Part shown: piece after piece, positions 43,776 to 52,929 of the stretch
Numbering within the stretch: the first letter of the stretch is position 1
How the letters are laid out: each line of letters opens with the position of its first letter
Assembly (NCBI GenBank): GCA_964371585.1
Contig: CAYJMD010000005.1
Span: 19,940 to 83,939 of the forward strand
From: RGIG5057 sp964371585
Lineage (GTDB): Bacteria; Bacillota; Clostridia; TANB77; CAG-465
DNA length: 64,000 bases
Direction of reading: 5' to 3'
Made by a program: the position numbers and the translations under genes
Notes under the pieces: generated by a model
Seen by the model: the letters and a program-made list of their open reading frames with translations, nothing else
What the model was told of the DNA's origin: nothing
The model's database searches: none

Positions 43776-44159
43776 CTATTTACCTGTTGAAGAATCATTG
43801 TCAGTTCCAGAATTACTATTGTCTGTTTTACCATCAGTGTCATCATCATCAGTATCTTCTATATCAGAATTTAAATCATCCTTTGGTGTAAAAGGATTTG
43901 CATTTCCTGGTACATATAGATTTTTATTTTCATAATTATCTAACTGACCATTTGTAACTGAATACTCTTTAGTAAGAGTATCACTTGTAATATTTTTAGT
44001 ATTATCAAATTTATAATTTTCTTGTTCAATTGGTACATATTTCTCTGATGTTTGCACCTCATCCATCTTTGTTTGAGGTATCATAATCATAAGTAATATT
44101 ACTGTTACTGGTATAAATATAATAGCACTAACCAGCGTTGCTATAATAAAATTTTTCAT
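43776..44159 (-). CDS. PilP-like alignment-complex protein, 127 aa
   Basis: An N-terminal membrane helix (about 4-28) is followed by a polar region and the motif VPGNANPFTPKDD near residue 83, reminiscent of the NPF/DPF segment of PilP and GspC proteins. The tail is an Asp/Ser/Thr/Asn-rich low-complexity stretch. A full PilP fold is not visible, so the name rests on position after pilM-N and pilO and on this motif. It is probably membrane-anchored, with the tail outside. Confidence 0.5.
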   Translation of the reverse strand: MKNFIIATLVSAIIFIPVTVILLMIMIPQTKMDEVQTSEKYVPIEQENYKFDNTKNITSDTLTKEYSVTNGQLDNYENKNLYVPGNANPFTPKDDLNSDIEDTDDDDTDGKTDNSNSGTDNDSSTGK

Positions 44160-44169
44160 ACTTCCTCCA

Positions 44170-44835
44170 TTATTTTACAAAGACTAAATTTTTAACTACA
44201 AATGTTGCTGAAACATCGTTATTATCCGCATAAGTCATATTAATCTTATCCAGTTTAAACTTAAGTTCAACATCATTTTCTACATCAAACACAAATTTTG
44301 CAAGATCTGAATAGTTTCCTACAAGCATAATAGAAAATTCATCTAAATCGTTTATTGATCCTTCTGGACTTGTAATAGTGGTATCGAAATCTTCTGAAGT
44401 AATTGTATCTTTTGTAGATTCATCCGAAGAATCATCGATTTGTTCTCCACCTGGCTCTACTAGTACTAAAGATAAGTTATTTGTATTTGCGTAGTGACCA
44501 AGTTTAATCCACATGTAATCAATGTTAAATTCTTCTACTACTGTAGCTTCTTTTATTATATCTAATGTTTCTTGAGTAATTGCATCATATTTTCTTTTTT
44601 CTTCAGTATATTTTGTTTTGTTAGTATCTAATTCTGTTAATTTTGCTTGATAGTTAAGTTTGGCACCTTCAAGACTAACACTATTAAATCTAACATAAGT
44701 TTCTTCCATTGTAGATGGTGTTATAATTCTAAAAATTCCTAAATTAATTTCAACATTAAGAATAAGAAATATAATACCGATAAATATTAACAATGTTACT
44801 GATAAAGCAATTAATTTTTTCATATTATCCATCAT
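44170..44835 (-). CDS. PilO-like alignment-complex protein, 221 aa
   Basis: PilO forms, with PilN and PilM, the inner-membrane ring linking the motor to the pilus. This protein has one helix (about 7-27), a coiled-coil region (residues 55-95, LNYQAKLTELDTNKTKYTEEKRKYD) and a ferredoxin-like domain (DEFSIMLVGNYSDLAKFVFDVEN) with an acidic insert. This layout is that of PilO. It overlaps the end of the PilM-PilN gene by four bases (ATGA), showing translational coupling. Confidence 0.72.
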   Translation of the reverse strand: MMDNMKKLIALSVTLLIFIGIIFLILNVEINLGIFRIITPSTMEETYVRFNSVSLEGAKLNYQAKLTELDTNKTKYTEEKRKYDAITQETLDIIKEATVVEEFNIDYMWIKLGHYANTNNLSLVLVEPGGEQIDDSSDESTKDTITSEDFDTTITSPEGSINDLDEFSIMLVGNYSDLAKFVFDVENDVELKFKLDKINMTYADNNDVSATFVVKNLVFVK

Positions 44836-46532
44836 GGCAATTCACCACCAATTTCTACCGTAACAACTTCACCATTAGTTATATTTTTAACTTCAATATT
44901 TCCTAATAAATCTGGGCTTAATCTTAAATTCGCAACAAAGTAACCTATTGTTTCGTAATCTTCAGCTGTAGCTGTTATTGTTATATTTTTATTATCATCA
45001 GAAGAAATATTATTAATTACTAAATCTTCTGGTATGATTTTAATGATTTTTTGCATAAATGATGCAACATTATATGTTGAAAATTTACCAATTTCATTTT
45101 GTTCTATAGCATTTTTAGTAGTCTCTATTGTATTATTTATAGATGCATAACTATCCATAGATAGACTAACGTAATCGATATCTTTTTGAACTTCACTTGA
45201 CATAGCTACATATGTATCTATGTTCTTAGTTATGTTTTGATACCCTTCTTCTAGCTTAGATAAATATACATTTGAAAAAGCAATATAAGAGATTATACCA
45301 ACTGCTGTGAATGATATAGCATAAGAAAGTACGTTATTTGCTATATCAATAGCTGTAGCTCTTTCAACATAATCATTGTTTGAAGCAAGTCCAGATAATA
45401 ATGTTTTTGCGTCTTCACTAGCCATTCCATTAGAATTAGCAGAAGTATTATTTTTATCTGTCTTACCTTTTACTTTAGATTTAGGTTTTGAACTAAATAA
45501 ATTTTTAAACAATCCACCTGTTTTTTTAGTAACAAGTAAGAAATCTAATTTTTGTTTTTTAGTTTTATAAAATTCTGACGCAAGAGCAATTGAAGGCGTC
45601 ACTTCAATTACATCTGCAATATTTTTAACAGTATTTTGAGTAGTTTGAACCTCTGCTCTTAATATTTCACATTTTAGAGCAAAATATTCAGTAATAAGTG
45701 TATCTATATTAGTAAATAATGTAGCTTTACCTGTTACTAAAATTTTTGCAACTAACTCTTTATTTTTATTTATTATTTCTGATACAGTAGCAAATATTTC
45801 TTGTAATATCGGTTCAAGAATTTCTTCTAATTGAACTTTATTATGCATATAATCATCTTCAGTGAAAACATTTATTTGTTTACATGCATCATAAGCTTTT
45901 TGATATGATCCTAAGATATCCTCAAACTTTTTAAGAACATTACTCATACCAACTTCATACTCATCAATTGTTACTACTTTATTACCTATAACTACAGTAA
46001 CTGTCGTTTTATCATCAATATCAAGAAGTATATAATCTTTTTCAGTTTTTGGAACTGCTGAAGACATTATGATATTAGTAGGTTGCATAGAAGCAACAGA
46101 AGTACTTTTAATAGATGAAAAATCTGTTATATTAGTTTTTTCAGTAATTGATATTACACCTTTTTTATAATCACCTGATATAACATCAGATAAAAGGCTA
46201 ACATAAGCATATTCGTCAGGATTAACTCCTCTATGTTCACACCAATCTTCAAACTCCAGTTTAATAGTATTAAGCATATCAGTTTGCGATACTTGTTTGA
46301 AAATTTGATATGGATAACTTTGCGCATCCAATATATTTGTAATAACAGGGATTTGAGTACTGTCAGTATCTTTAATTATTGTTTCTAATGTTTCTTTTAA
46401 AGAATGCTTTACAAACACAACTCCATGTTCTTTTAATTCAAATCCATTAGAAGAATTTTTAGTTACTTTTGCATATTTAACAATGTTATTATTATATTGT
46501 ATAGCTAAACACGTATTTTGTTTTTTTGACAT
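44832..46532 (-). CDS. PilM-PilN fusion protein, 566 aa
   Basis: Residues 1-330 resemble PilM, an actin-like cytoplasmic protein (CLAIQYNNNIVKYAKV, DILLDIDDKTT-like segment DYILLDIDDKTTVTVVIG). After a polar linker with SKPKSKVKGKTDK, a membrane helix near 398-420 leads to a PilN-type periplasmic region with a coiled coil and IIPEDLVINNISSDDNKNITITATAED ... FVANLRLSPDLLGNIEVKNI, the PilN signature region. PilM and PilN are usually separate proteins that bind through the PilN N-terminus, so a fusion makes structural sense. It is the first gene of the pilus operon. Confidence 0.8.
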   Translation of the reverse strand: MSKKQNTCLAIQYNNNIVKYAKVTKNSSNGFELKEHGVVFVKHSLKETLETIIKDTDSTQIPVITNILDAQSYPYQIFKQVSQTDMLNTIKLEFEDWCEHRGVNPDEYAYVSLLSDVISGDYKKGVISITEKTNITDFSSIKSTSVASMQPTNIIMSSAVPKTEKDYILLDIDDKTTVTVVIGNKVVTIDEYEVGMSNVLKKFEDILGSYQKAYDACKQINVFTEDDYMHNKVQLEEILEPILQEIFATVSEIINKNKELVAKILVTGKATLFTNIDTLITEYFALKCEILRAEVQTTQNTVKNIADVIEVTPSIALASEFYKTKKQKLDFLLVTKKTGGLFKNLFSSKPKSKVKGKTDKNNTSANSNGMASEDAKTLLSGLASNNDYVERATAIDIANNVLSYAISFTAVGIISYIAFSNVYLSKLEEGYQNITKNIDTYVAMSSEVQKDIDYVSLSMDSYASINNTIETTKNAIEQNEIGKFSTYNVASFMQKIIKIIPEDLVINNISSDDNKNITITATAEDYETIGYFVANLRLSPDLLGNIEVKNITNGEVVTVEIGGELP

Positions 46533-46573
46533 ATTATTCTCCTATTCTTTTTTTCATATTTTTAACCATCTTA

Positions 46574-46602
46574 TATATAATTTATCATAAAACATATTTC
46601 AA
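46574..46602 (-). promoter_or_regulatory. promoter of the pilus operon
   Basis: On the minus strand TTGAAA (46597-46602) and TATATA (46574-46579) are separated by 17 bases, about 40 bases upstream of the PilM-PilN start. Confidence 0.55.
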
Positions 46603-46632
46603 TTCAACTTTTTTTCGTTTTTTTTCGCATCA

Positions 46633-46668
46633 CAAAAAACATTTTTGCAATAATGTTTTTTTTTGAAA
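46633..46668 (-). terminator. terminator between the 398-aa gene and the pilus operon
   Basis: AAAAAACATT and AATGTTTTTT pair around TTTGCAAT-type loop sequence and are flanked by T-runs on both strands. It follows the stop of the 398-residue gene and isolates the pilus operon promoter. Confidence 0.75.
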
Positions 46669-46685
46669 TATAACTGTAATATTTG

Positions 46686-47882
46686 TTACTTTTCTGTTAC
46701 ATCCATAACATAAGTAAAACCATAATCTAGAACTCCTGAAATACCAAGTTCAGGATCCAATTCTGCTGAAGTTTTAGTAGCAAAATCGTATACATATTTA
46801 AATTCATTTCCTGAATATATGATAGCTGTTGTATCTATCTTATCACTATATTTAATTATATCTGTTGTATTTAGATTTTTAAAACTTTTATCTGTTTTTT
46901 GACTAGTTTTTAAATCATACATTGTAAATACTCCTGGAACTTCTTGTAATAATAAAAATTCTTCTTCCCCGCTTGTATTAACAAAAATCATATCTTCGTC
47001 CATATCAAGTAGACCTGTAACCATTAGTTCTCCAGTCATGTCATATATTTTTGTAACTATATCTTCTTTGCTTTGAATTATATAATTTGCTGTAACAGTA
47101 AAGTCAAAACCATTATCTACTTTAATAAATTTCTGATCTTGATTAAATACAAATGTCTCAGAGTTTTTAACTATTAGTAATGATTCTTCGAAATCTTTTG
47201 GTTTACTAATAGTTTGCTCAGCAAAATCAATAATTATACTTTCTTTTTCATCAATAACAGCTTGTTTAGCATCTTCTTTTGATGTAACTATATACTGTTT
47301 GTATCCATCAACTGTTTCATAATCTAATAAAACAACTTTCTCATATTTATCTTCTAAAGCTTCAAAAGTACTACCTTCTGTAATCGTTCTAGCTACTGAA
47401 ATCTCTAAAAAATTATATATTTCACTTAAACTAACAAAGTCTTTAGTTGTATACAACGTTCCATCTAGAGAATAAATTCTGTATATAGAACTAGATTCAG
47501 TTAATTTGTATTGAAGTACAAAATATGGCTGTAGTTTATTTTCAGCATCATATAGTGGTATAGCTTGTGTTTCTTTACTATCTAAAGCTACACTTGATTT
47601 TTTATCTAGAAAAACAAAGTAACTAGAATTTTCTCCTCTTACATATGCAGTATCTTCAATTCTAAGAATAGTACTGTATATTGGTGTTGCAAGCACTTCT
47701 CCACTTGTGTTTGCTATTCCCATTCCACTTAATGAATTTGTTATATAATAAATATCATCACTAATATCAATAACATTTCTATTTAAATATGGGATTATAT
47801 ATATTGTTACTAACACATAAACTGCTACAATAATTGTAACAAATATTATTGAAAGTAAGATTGTTGTTCTTTTATCAAACAT
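46686..47882 (-). CDS. membrane-anchored extracytoplasmic protein, 398 aa
   Basis: The protein has one N-terminal helix (about 8-31) and about 365 extracytoplasmic residues composed of repeated short beta units, such as YRIYSLDGTLYTTKDF and TKIYDMTGELMVTGLLD, which recall WG-type or propeller repeats. I recognise no catalytic motif. The gene has its own promoter and terminator and precedes the pilus operon without being part of it. A cell-surface sensing or structural role is possible but not supported further. Confidence 0.65.
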   Translation of the reverse strand: MFDKRTTILLSIIFVTIIVAVYVLVTIYIIPYLNRNVIDISDDIYYITNSLSGMGIANTSGEVLATPIYSTILRIEDTAYVRGENSSYFVFLDKKSSVALDSKETQAIPLYDAENKLQPYFVLQYKLTESSSIYRIYSLDGTLYTTKDFVSLSEIYNFLEISVARTITEGSTFEALEDKYEKVVLLDYETVDGYKQYIVTSKEDAKQAVIDEKESIIIDFAEQTISKPKDFEESLLIVKNSETFVFNQDQKFIKVDNGFDFTVTANYIIQSKEDIVTKIYDMTGELMVTGLLDMDEDMIFVNTSGEEEFLLLQEVPGVFTMYDLKTSQKTDKSFKNLNTTDIIKYSDKIDTTAIIYSGNEFKYVYDFATKTSAELDPELGISGVLDYGFTYVMDVTEK

Positions 47883-47902
47883 TTTACCACCTCATCATAA
47901 TT

Positions 47903-47931
47903 ATATTATCACATAAAAAAATTTTTTTCAA
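47903..47931 (-). promoter_or_regulatory. promoter of the 398-aa surface-protein gene
   Basis: On the minus strand TTGAAA (47926-47931) and TAATAT (47903-47908) are separated by 17 bases. Confidence 0.5.
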
Positions 47932-47940
47932 TATAATTCA

Positions 47941-47972
47941 ATAAAAAAATTAAGAGCTTGCAACTCTTAATT
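47941..47972 (-). terminator. terminator of the recA-recX-deoD-scpA run
   Basis: AATTAAGAG (47948-47956) pairs with CTCTTAATT (47964-47972), followed on the minus strand by TTTTTTT, just after the scpA stop codon. Confidence 0.85.
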
Positions 47973-47986
47973 ATTTTTATACTATT

Positions 47987-48799
47987 TTACTCAAAAATAC
48001 CTTGATTTAAATTTTCTTTATTTTTCATGTTAAAATTTTCATTTTTTGAGACATTAATATCTCCAAATTGATATTCTTGCTCTAGCTTTATTTTTTTTAA
48101 TTTATTTAATTCTAACACACTTAAAAAACCTGTAACTATATGAGTATTATTAAATTTATTATTATCAAAATACTTATTAAAAACAAATTTGTCTTTAATA
48201 GCTAAGTAATTTATTATCTCTGCAGCTTTTTCTTTAACTGTAACTTTTTCGTGTATTGCTATTTTTTCAATTTCCTTTGCTTTAATATTTATTTTATTTT
48301 CATTTCTAGCTAAAATTTCTAAATAAATTTTATTTAAATCTTTTGATTTAAATTTATCACCAGAATACTCAATCTGTTTAATAAACCTAATTTTTTCCAT
48401 AGGTTTTAAAAATGTTCCAAATCCATTTTGATAATTCAATGCAATTATATTTGAAACTTCTTTATATTTTTTATATTCTAATATTCTAGCAATCATTTCT
48501 TCTTCAGATATTTCTTCTTCATCGTCATTGTCTGTAATTTCCGGCAATAATTTTCTGGATTTAATATTAACTAAAGTTGAAGCCATAACTATAAATTCAC
48601 TTGCTATATCCATATTGAATTTTGACATTCCATCTAAATATTCTAAATATTTATCTGTTATTTCACTAAGATTAAGCTCAAAAATATTCATTTTATTTTT
48701 GCAAATAAGAAACAATATTAAATCTAAAGGACCTTCAAATTCATTAATTTTCAATTTAAATTCTGATGATTCTATTTTAATTATACTAGTAGTAGACAT
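47987..48799 (-). CDS. scpA: segregation and condensation protein A
   Basis: ScpA is the kleisin that bridges the Smc heads in chromosome condensation. The N-terminal segment FKLNEFEGPLDLILFLICKNKMNIFELNLSEITDKYLEYL is the family signature, and the C-terminal winged-helix region (FVFNKYFDNNKFNNTHIVTGFLSVLELNKL) is present. The length of 270 residues is normal. Its ATG shares one base with the deoD stop codon. The usual partner scpB is not adjacent in this window. Confidence 0.93.
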   Translation of the reverse strand: MSTTSIIKIESSEFKLKINEFEGPLDLILFLICKNKMNIFELNLSEITDKYLEYLDGMSKFNMDIASEFIVMASTLVNIKSRKLLPEITDNDDEEEISEEEMIARILEYKKYKEVSNIIALNYQNGFGTFLKPMEKIRFIKQIEYSGDKFKSKDLNKIYLEILARNENKINIKAKEIEKIAIHEKVTVKEKAAEIINYLAIKDKFVFNKYFDNNKFNNTHIVTGFLSVLELNKLKKIKLEQEYQFGDINVSKNENFNMKNKENLNQGIFE

Positions 48800-49524
48800 T
48801 AATTTTTCTCCTCTAATATTGCTGTTTCTAAAGCTATTTCAATCATATCACCTAAAGCTTTTTCTCTATCTTCAGTAGATACTAAAGTTTTTTTAGTATG
48901 AGAATCAACTACAGAAACAAGACAAGCAGCTCTTTTATTTAAAACTTTAGCTAAATGAAATAATGCAAATGATTCCATTTCAGCTCCTATTACGTTGATG
49001 TTTTCTGGAATTCTATCTAATAAACCTTCAATATCTATATAATAATCAAAACCGTCACTAGTTAAAATAGTTCCTCTTGTAACTTTTTTATTAAGTCTAC
49101 TTGCAGTTTGAGAGAGTTTATCTGTTAAATCCTTTGTAGAACTGATAAGATTATCCCTACACCCATTAAATGTAAGTGCAAAATTACTTTCACTATATGA
49201 ATTGTCTGCAAGTATAACATCTAATAAATCTAAATCATCTGAATAGGCTCCACACGAACCTATTCTTATAATAGTTTCAACATCGTAAAACTTATATAAT
49301 TCATATGCATATATCCCTATACTTGGCATACCCATTCCACTACCCATTACTGATATTTTTATACCTTTATAAGTTCCTGTATAACCAAACATATTTCTAA
49401 CTTCATTGAAACATACTACATTTTCTAAATATTTTTCAGCAATATATTTTGCTCTAAGTGGATCGCCAGGCATTAAAACTACCTTAGCTATGTCTCCTTG
49501 TTTTGCTGTGTTATGTGGTGTCAT
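48799..49524 (-). CDS. deoD: purine-nucleoside phosphorylase (DeoD type)
   Basis: DeoD phosphorolyses purine nucleosides to free bases and ribose-1-phosphate. The sequence carries DIAKVVLMPGDPLRAKYIAEKYLE, GSGMGMPSIGIYAYEL, RIGSCGA and the GAEMESFALFHLA motif of the hexameric bacterial enzyme. The length of 241 is typical. It sits between recX and scpA with short gaps (11 bases and a one-base overlap), so the run is probably cotranscribed. Confidence 0.95.
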   Translation of the reverse strand: MTPHNTAKQGDIAKVVLMPGDPLRAKYIAEKYLENVVCFNEVRNMFGYTGTYKGIKISVMGSGMGMPSIGIYAYELYKFYDVETIIRIGSCGAYSDDLDLLDVILADNSYSESNFALTFNGCRDNLISSTKDLTDKLSQTASRLNKKVTRGTILTSDGFDYYIDIEGLLDRIPENINVIGAEMESFALFHLAKVLNKRAACLVSVVDSHTKKTLVSTEDREKALGDMIEIALETAILEEKN

Positions 49525-49535
49525 AAATCTTCCTC

Positions 49536-49943
49536 CTATATTTTAAATCCTCTTCTATACAAATAGTTTTTTATCTGAATTTCATCTTTATTTTTAAGTT
49601 TTCCTTGTACTAATTTTTCAACAACTTTACCTTCATAATCTCCACTTCTAATAGCTATTATTTCTGGTGAATTTAAATCTAAATAAATACCTTTAATTTT
49701 TAGTTTTTGAATTATTTCGAAAACTGAGTATTTTTTAGAAGCAATGTTCTGTCTAATATAAGATTTAATATATTCTTTATCATCTATGTATTCTAATTTT
49801 TTTAAATACTCTGTAACATTACTTATTATATCCTCATCATACCCTTTTAATTTAAGTTTAGATCTAACTTCATGCTCTGTTTTTTTACTTATACCAATAT
49901 ATTTTATAGCTTTAAATCTAGCTTCTTCAAATAGATTAGTCAT
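49536..49943 (-). CDS. recX: regulatory protein RecX
   Basis: RecX binds RecA filaments and limits or modulates their activity. The 135-residue protein has the three-helix repeats of the family: KYIGISKKTEHEVRSKLKLKGYDEDII and YIDDKEYIKSYIRQN, then KSYSVFEIIQKLKIKGI-like sequence. It is shorter than many RecX proteins, having fewer repeats. Its start lies inside the end of recA (eight-base overlap), so RecX production is coupled to RecA. Confidence 0.88.
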   Translation of the reverse strand: MTNLFEEARFKAIKYIGISKKTEHEVRSKLKLKGYDEDIISNVTEYLKKLEYIDDKEYIKSYIRQNIASKKYSVFEIIQKLKIKGIYLDLNSPEIIAIRSGDYEGKVVEKLVQGKLKNKDEIQIKNYLYRRGFKI

Positions 49944-50994
49944 CTATTTCATCATCTTCTTCTAGCTCATCAGCAGAAAGCATTTCTCCCATACTTTTTT
50001 CAAAAGCTACTGAATAATTATCTCTCACTTTTTTAGCAACTTCATCCATAATATTTTTATTATCTAATAAATATTGTTTTGCATTTTCTCTACCTTGGCC
50101 TATTTTTTGCCCATTATAAGAGAACCATGCTCCTGCTTTATTTACTATATCTAAATTAACAGCTAAATCTAATATACATCCTTCATTTGAAATACCTTTT
50201 CCATAAACTATATCGAACTCTGCTTCTCTAAATGGAGGCGCTACTTTATTTTTAATTATTTTAACTTTTGTTCTATTTCCTAAAACTTCACCATTAACTT
50301 TTATAGCTTCTTGCTTTCTTATATCAAGTCTAACTGACGAATAGAATTTTAAAGCTCTACCACCAGGAGTAGTTTCTGGGTTACCAAACATTATACCAAC
50401 TTTTTCTCTTAATTGATTTATGAATATTGCAACTGTTTTAGATTTACTAAGAACACCTGTTAGTTTTCTTAAAGCTTGTGACATAAGTCTAGCCTGAAGT
50501 CCTATATGACTATCTCCCATTTCACCATCAATTTCAGCCTTAGGCACAAGTGCTGCAACAGAATCCACTACAACTAAATCAACTGCTCCACTACGAATTA
50601 ATTGTTCAGTTATTTCTAAAGCTTGTTCTCCTGTATCAGGTTGAGATACAATTAAATTATCTACATCCACACCAAGATTTTTAGCATATACAGGATCTAG
50701 TGCGTGTTCTGCATCTATAAAAGCAGCTATACCACCTTGTTTTTGTGCTTCTGCAATTGCATGTAAAGCCACTGTTGTTTTTCCAGAAGATTCTGGCCCA
50801 TATATTTCAATAATTCTTCCACGAGGGAACCCACCAATTCCTAGAGCTATATCTAAGCTGAGTGCACCTGTAGAAATAGAGTCTATATTAACACTTGAAA
50901 CTTCACCTAATTTCATTACAGAACCTTTACCAAAATTCTTTTCAATTTGTGCCATAGCTATTTCTAAGGCTTTTTTTCTTTCTTCACTAACCAT
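49936..50994 (-). CDS. recA: recombinase A
   Basis: RecA catalyses strand exchange and stimulates LexA self-cleavage. The sequence is canonical: MAQIEKNFGKGSVMKLGE, Walker A GPESSGKT, FIDAEHALDP, Walker B LVVVDSVAAL, and the L2-region FINQLREKVGIMFGNPETTPGG. I choose the start at 50994 (352 residues) because AAGGAGG lies upstream of it and the longer frame reads through promoter and SOS box. The expression should be SOS-inducible given the operator-like sites upstream. Confidence 0.97.
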   Translation of the reverse strand: MVSEERKKALEIAMAQIEKNFGKGSVMKLGEVSSVNIDSISTGALSLDIALGIGGFPRGRIIEIYGPESSGKTTVALHAIAEAQKQGGIAAFIDAEHALDPVYAKNLGVDVDNLIVSQPDTGEQALEITEQLIRSGAVDLVVVDSVAALVPKAEIDGEMGDSHIGLQARLMSQALRKLTGVLSKSKTVAIFINQLREKVGIMFGNPETTPGGRALKFYSSVRLDIRKQEAIKVNGEVLGNRTKVKIIKNKVAPPFREAEFDIVYGKGISNEGCILDLAVNLDIVNKAGAWFSYNGQKIGQGRENAKQYLLDNKNIMDEVAKKVRDNYSVAFEKSMGEMLSADELEEDDEIDD

Positions 50995-51014
50995 TTTAAA
51001 TTCCTCCTTATGTA

Positions 51015-51028
51015 CAAACATTTGTTTG
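51015..51028. promoter_or_regulatory. SOS (LexA) box-like operator of recA
   Basis: CAAACATTTGTTTG is a near-perfect palindrome located between the recA -10 element and the ribosome site. It fits the Gram-positive LexA box form GAAC-N4-GTTC with the outer G/C replaced by A/T. Confidence 0.6.
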
Positions 51029-51033
51029 ATTAT

Positions 51034-51062
51034 ATTATATACTGTATTTTTTTGTTTGTCAA
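51034..51062 (-). promoter_or_regulatory. recA promoter
   Basis: On the minus strand TTGACA (51057-51062) and TATAAT (51034-51039), both perfect, are separated by 17 bases. Confidence 0.88.
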
Positions 51063-51082
51063 TACTAAAATGAAATTTAAAC

Positions 51083-51094
51083 AAACTTTTGTTC
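51083..51094. promoter_or_regulatory. second SOS box-like site upstream of recA
   Basis: AAACTTTTGTTC, read as GAAC-AAAA-GTTT on the minus strand, lies 21 bases upstream of the -35 element. One half matches the LexA consensus exactly. Confidence 0.45.
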
Positions 51095-51189
51095 TTTTTT
51101 CATTTTAAAATATTTTGTCTTTTGTTTAATATGTTAGCTTTAGGGATATTATATACTATATATATTTTTTTTGCAAGCTATTTAAAAAA

Positions 51190-51223
51190 AACAAAAAAAG
51201 TTGGCAATCTACTACCAACTTCT
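51190..51223 (-). terminator. terminator of the acyl-CoA synthetase operon
   Basis: AAGTTGG (51198-51204) pairs with CCAACTT (51215-51221), followed on the minus strand by a T-run. It follows the stop codon at 51230. Confidence 0.8.
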
Positions 51224-51229
51224 ACAATT

Positions 51230-52918
51230 TTATTGTTCTAATCTTCTTTTTATTTTCATCGTAGTTGTCTTTTCAAAACTACCTTCTTTAATTTCAAAAT
51301 CTTTAATCGCTTTATATGACACAACTTTTTGATTTATTTTTTTTATTTCATTCCATATAAGCTTTTTAATTTCTTCTTCTGTAATATCTGTACTTCTATA
51401 TTTTTCTTTAATATATTCTTCATCAAGTATTAATTTAGCTTTAACTATAAGATGATTATTATCACCGGAACCGTAAACCATAGATTCAAGTACATATGGT
51501 ATTCTATTTATTAGATTTTCAAGTTCTTCAGGATAAATATTTTTACCATTACTAGTAACAATTACATTTTTACATCTACCTGATATTACTAAATCACCTT
51601 TATTATCAAAATATCCAATATCACCTGTATAAAACCAGCCTTTTTTCATAACTTTTTCAGTTTCTTCTTCATCTTCATAATAACCTAACATCACATTAGG
51701 TCCAGAAACCATTATTTCACCAGTATTTTCAATTTCGTCTGATTTCAAATCTATTCTAACTTCAACTGACTTTAAGGGTATACCTACAGTTCCAGCTCGT
51801 CTTGAATGTAGTAAATTAGAAGATATAAGTGGTGATGTTTCAGTAAGACCATAACCTTGCAGAACTGTAAAACCATAACCTTCCATAGCTTCTATCGTTT
51901 CTTTATCCGTAGCTGCTCCACCAACAATGATATATTTAAGTCTTCCACCAAATCCATCATGAATGTTTTTAAAAATTTGTTTTTTCAAATCTATTTTAAC
52001 TTTAGTTAATACATTAGTAATGTTTTTAGCTATACTTACTGCTTCTTCTTTCTTTTGTAATCTTATATTCTTTTCTATTTTTTTTCTTATATTATCTAAT
52101 AACAATGGAACACAACAAAATACATCTGGTGTAAATTCTTTAAAATTTGAAATTAGATATTTAAGACCTTGTGAAATGGCTATTGTACCTCCACCTAATA
52201 ATCCACCTACATATGTAATACTAAACTCATATGTATGATGCATCGGAAGAAATGATAATCCTCTAAGTTTAACTATTTCTGGATATCTTTCAACAACAGC
52301 AAGCCCATTACTTATTATATTTCTATTAGAAAGCATTACTCCTTTTGAATCAGATGTTGTTCCAGAGGTAAATAACAATATAGCAAATTTATCAGGATCA
52401 ATCTCTATATTTTTATATTCGTTATATCCTTCATGTAATAAATCTTTACCTTGAACAAGTAATTCATCAAATGAATATTCATGCTCATTATGTTTATATA
52501 TATCCATATTTATAAATTTAATGTTTTTACTAACTTTACTTCTTATATCATCAATAACTTCTTTTTTCTTAGCTGAATATATAATACATGTGACTTTACT
52601 TCTTTTAATTAGATTCTCGATTTCAGCTGCTGGCAACTCTTTATCTAATGGCACTACTACTCCAAGGCCTGAAGTAACAGCTAGATATGATACAAGCCAT
52701 TTATAACTATTCTCTCCTATTATAGCTACTTTAGTATCTCTAATTTCTAGAGAATTATAAAGTGCTGTACCTATATCTAAAACATCTTCTTTTAAATTTC
52801 TATAAGTGTGATTAACTGTCACATTATCTTTATTTTTTTCTATTATGGCGATTTTTTCTGAATACTCATCACATTTTTTTGTAATAATATCTTTTAGAGT
52901 TATTATTTCCAAGCTCAT
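51230..52918 (-). CDS. AMP-binding long-chain acyl-CoA synthetase-like protein (1)
   Basis: Enzymes of this family activate fatty acids to acyl-AMP and then acyl-CoA. The 562-residue protein has the P-loop-like motif LLFTSGTTSDSKGVMLSN near residue 190, the motif GYGLTETSP near 350, the GWFYTGDIGYFDNKGDLVISGR hinge and the C-terminal catalytic Lys in FEKTTTMKIKR. It is a paralogue of the gene at 53880-55736. The chain length of the substrate is not predictable. The gene follows a membrane-anchored protein gene by 11 bases and ends at a terminator. Confidence 0.9.
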   Translation of the reverse strand: MSLEIITLKDIITKKCDEYSEKIAIIEKNKDNVTVNHTYRNLKEDVLDIGTALYNSLEIRDTKVAIIGENSYKWLVSYLAVTSGLGVVVPLDKELPAAEIENLIKRSKVTCIIYSAKKKEVIDDIRSKVSKNIKFINMDIYKHNEHEYSFDELLVQGKDLLHEGYNEYKNIEIDPDKFAILLFTSGTTSDSKGVMLSNRNIISNGLAVVERYPEIVKLRGLSFLPMHHTYEFSITYVGGLLGGGTIAISQGLKYLISNFKEFTPDVFCCVPLLLDNIRKKIEKNIRLQKKEEAVSIAKNITNVLTKVKIDLKKQIFKNIHDGFGGRLKYIIVGGAATDKETIEAMEGYGFTVLQGYGLTETSPLISSNLLHSRRAGTVGIPLKSVEVRIDLKSDEIENTGEIMVSGPNVMLGYYEDEEETEKVMKKGWFYTGDIGYFDNKGDLVISGRCKNVIVTSNGKNIYPEELENLINRIPYVLESMVYGSGDNNHLIVKAKLILDEEYIKEKYRSTDITEEEIKKLIWNEIKKINQKVVSYKAIKDFEIKEGSFEKTTTMKIKRRLEQ

Positions 52919-52929
52919 TTTATATCCCC

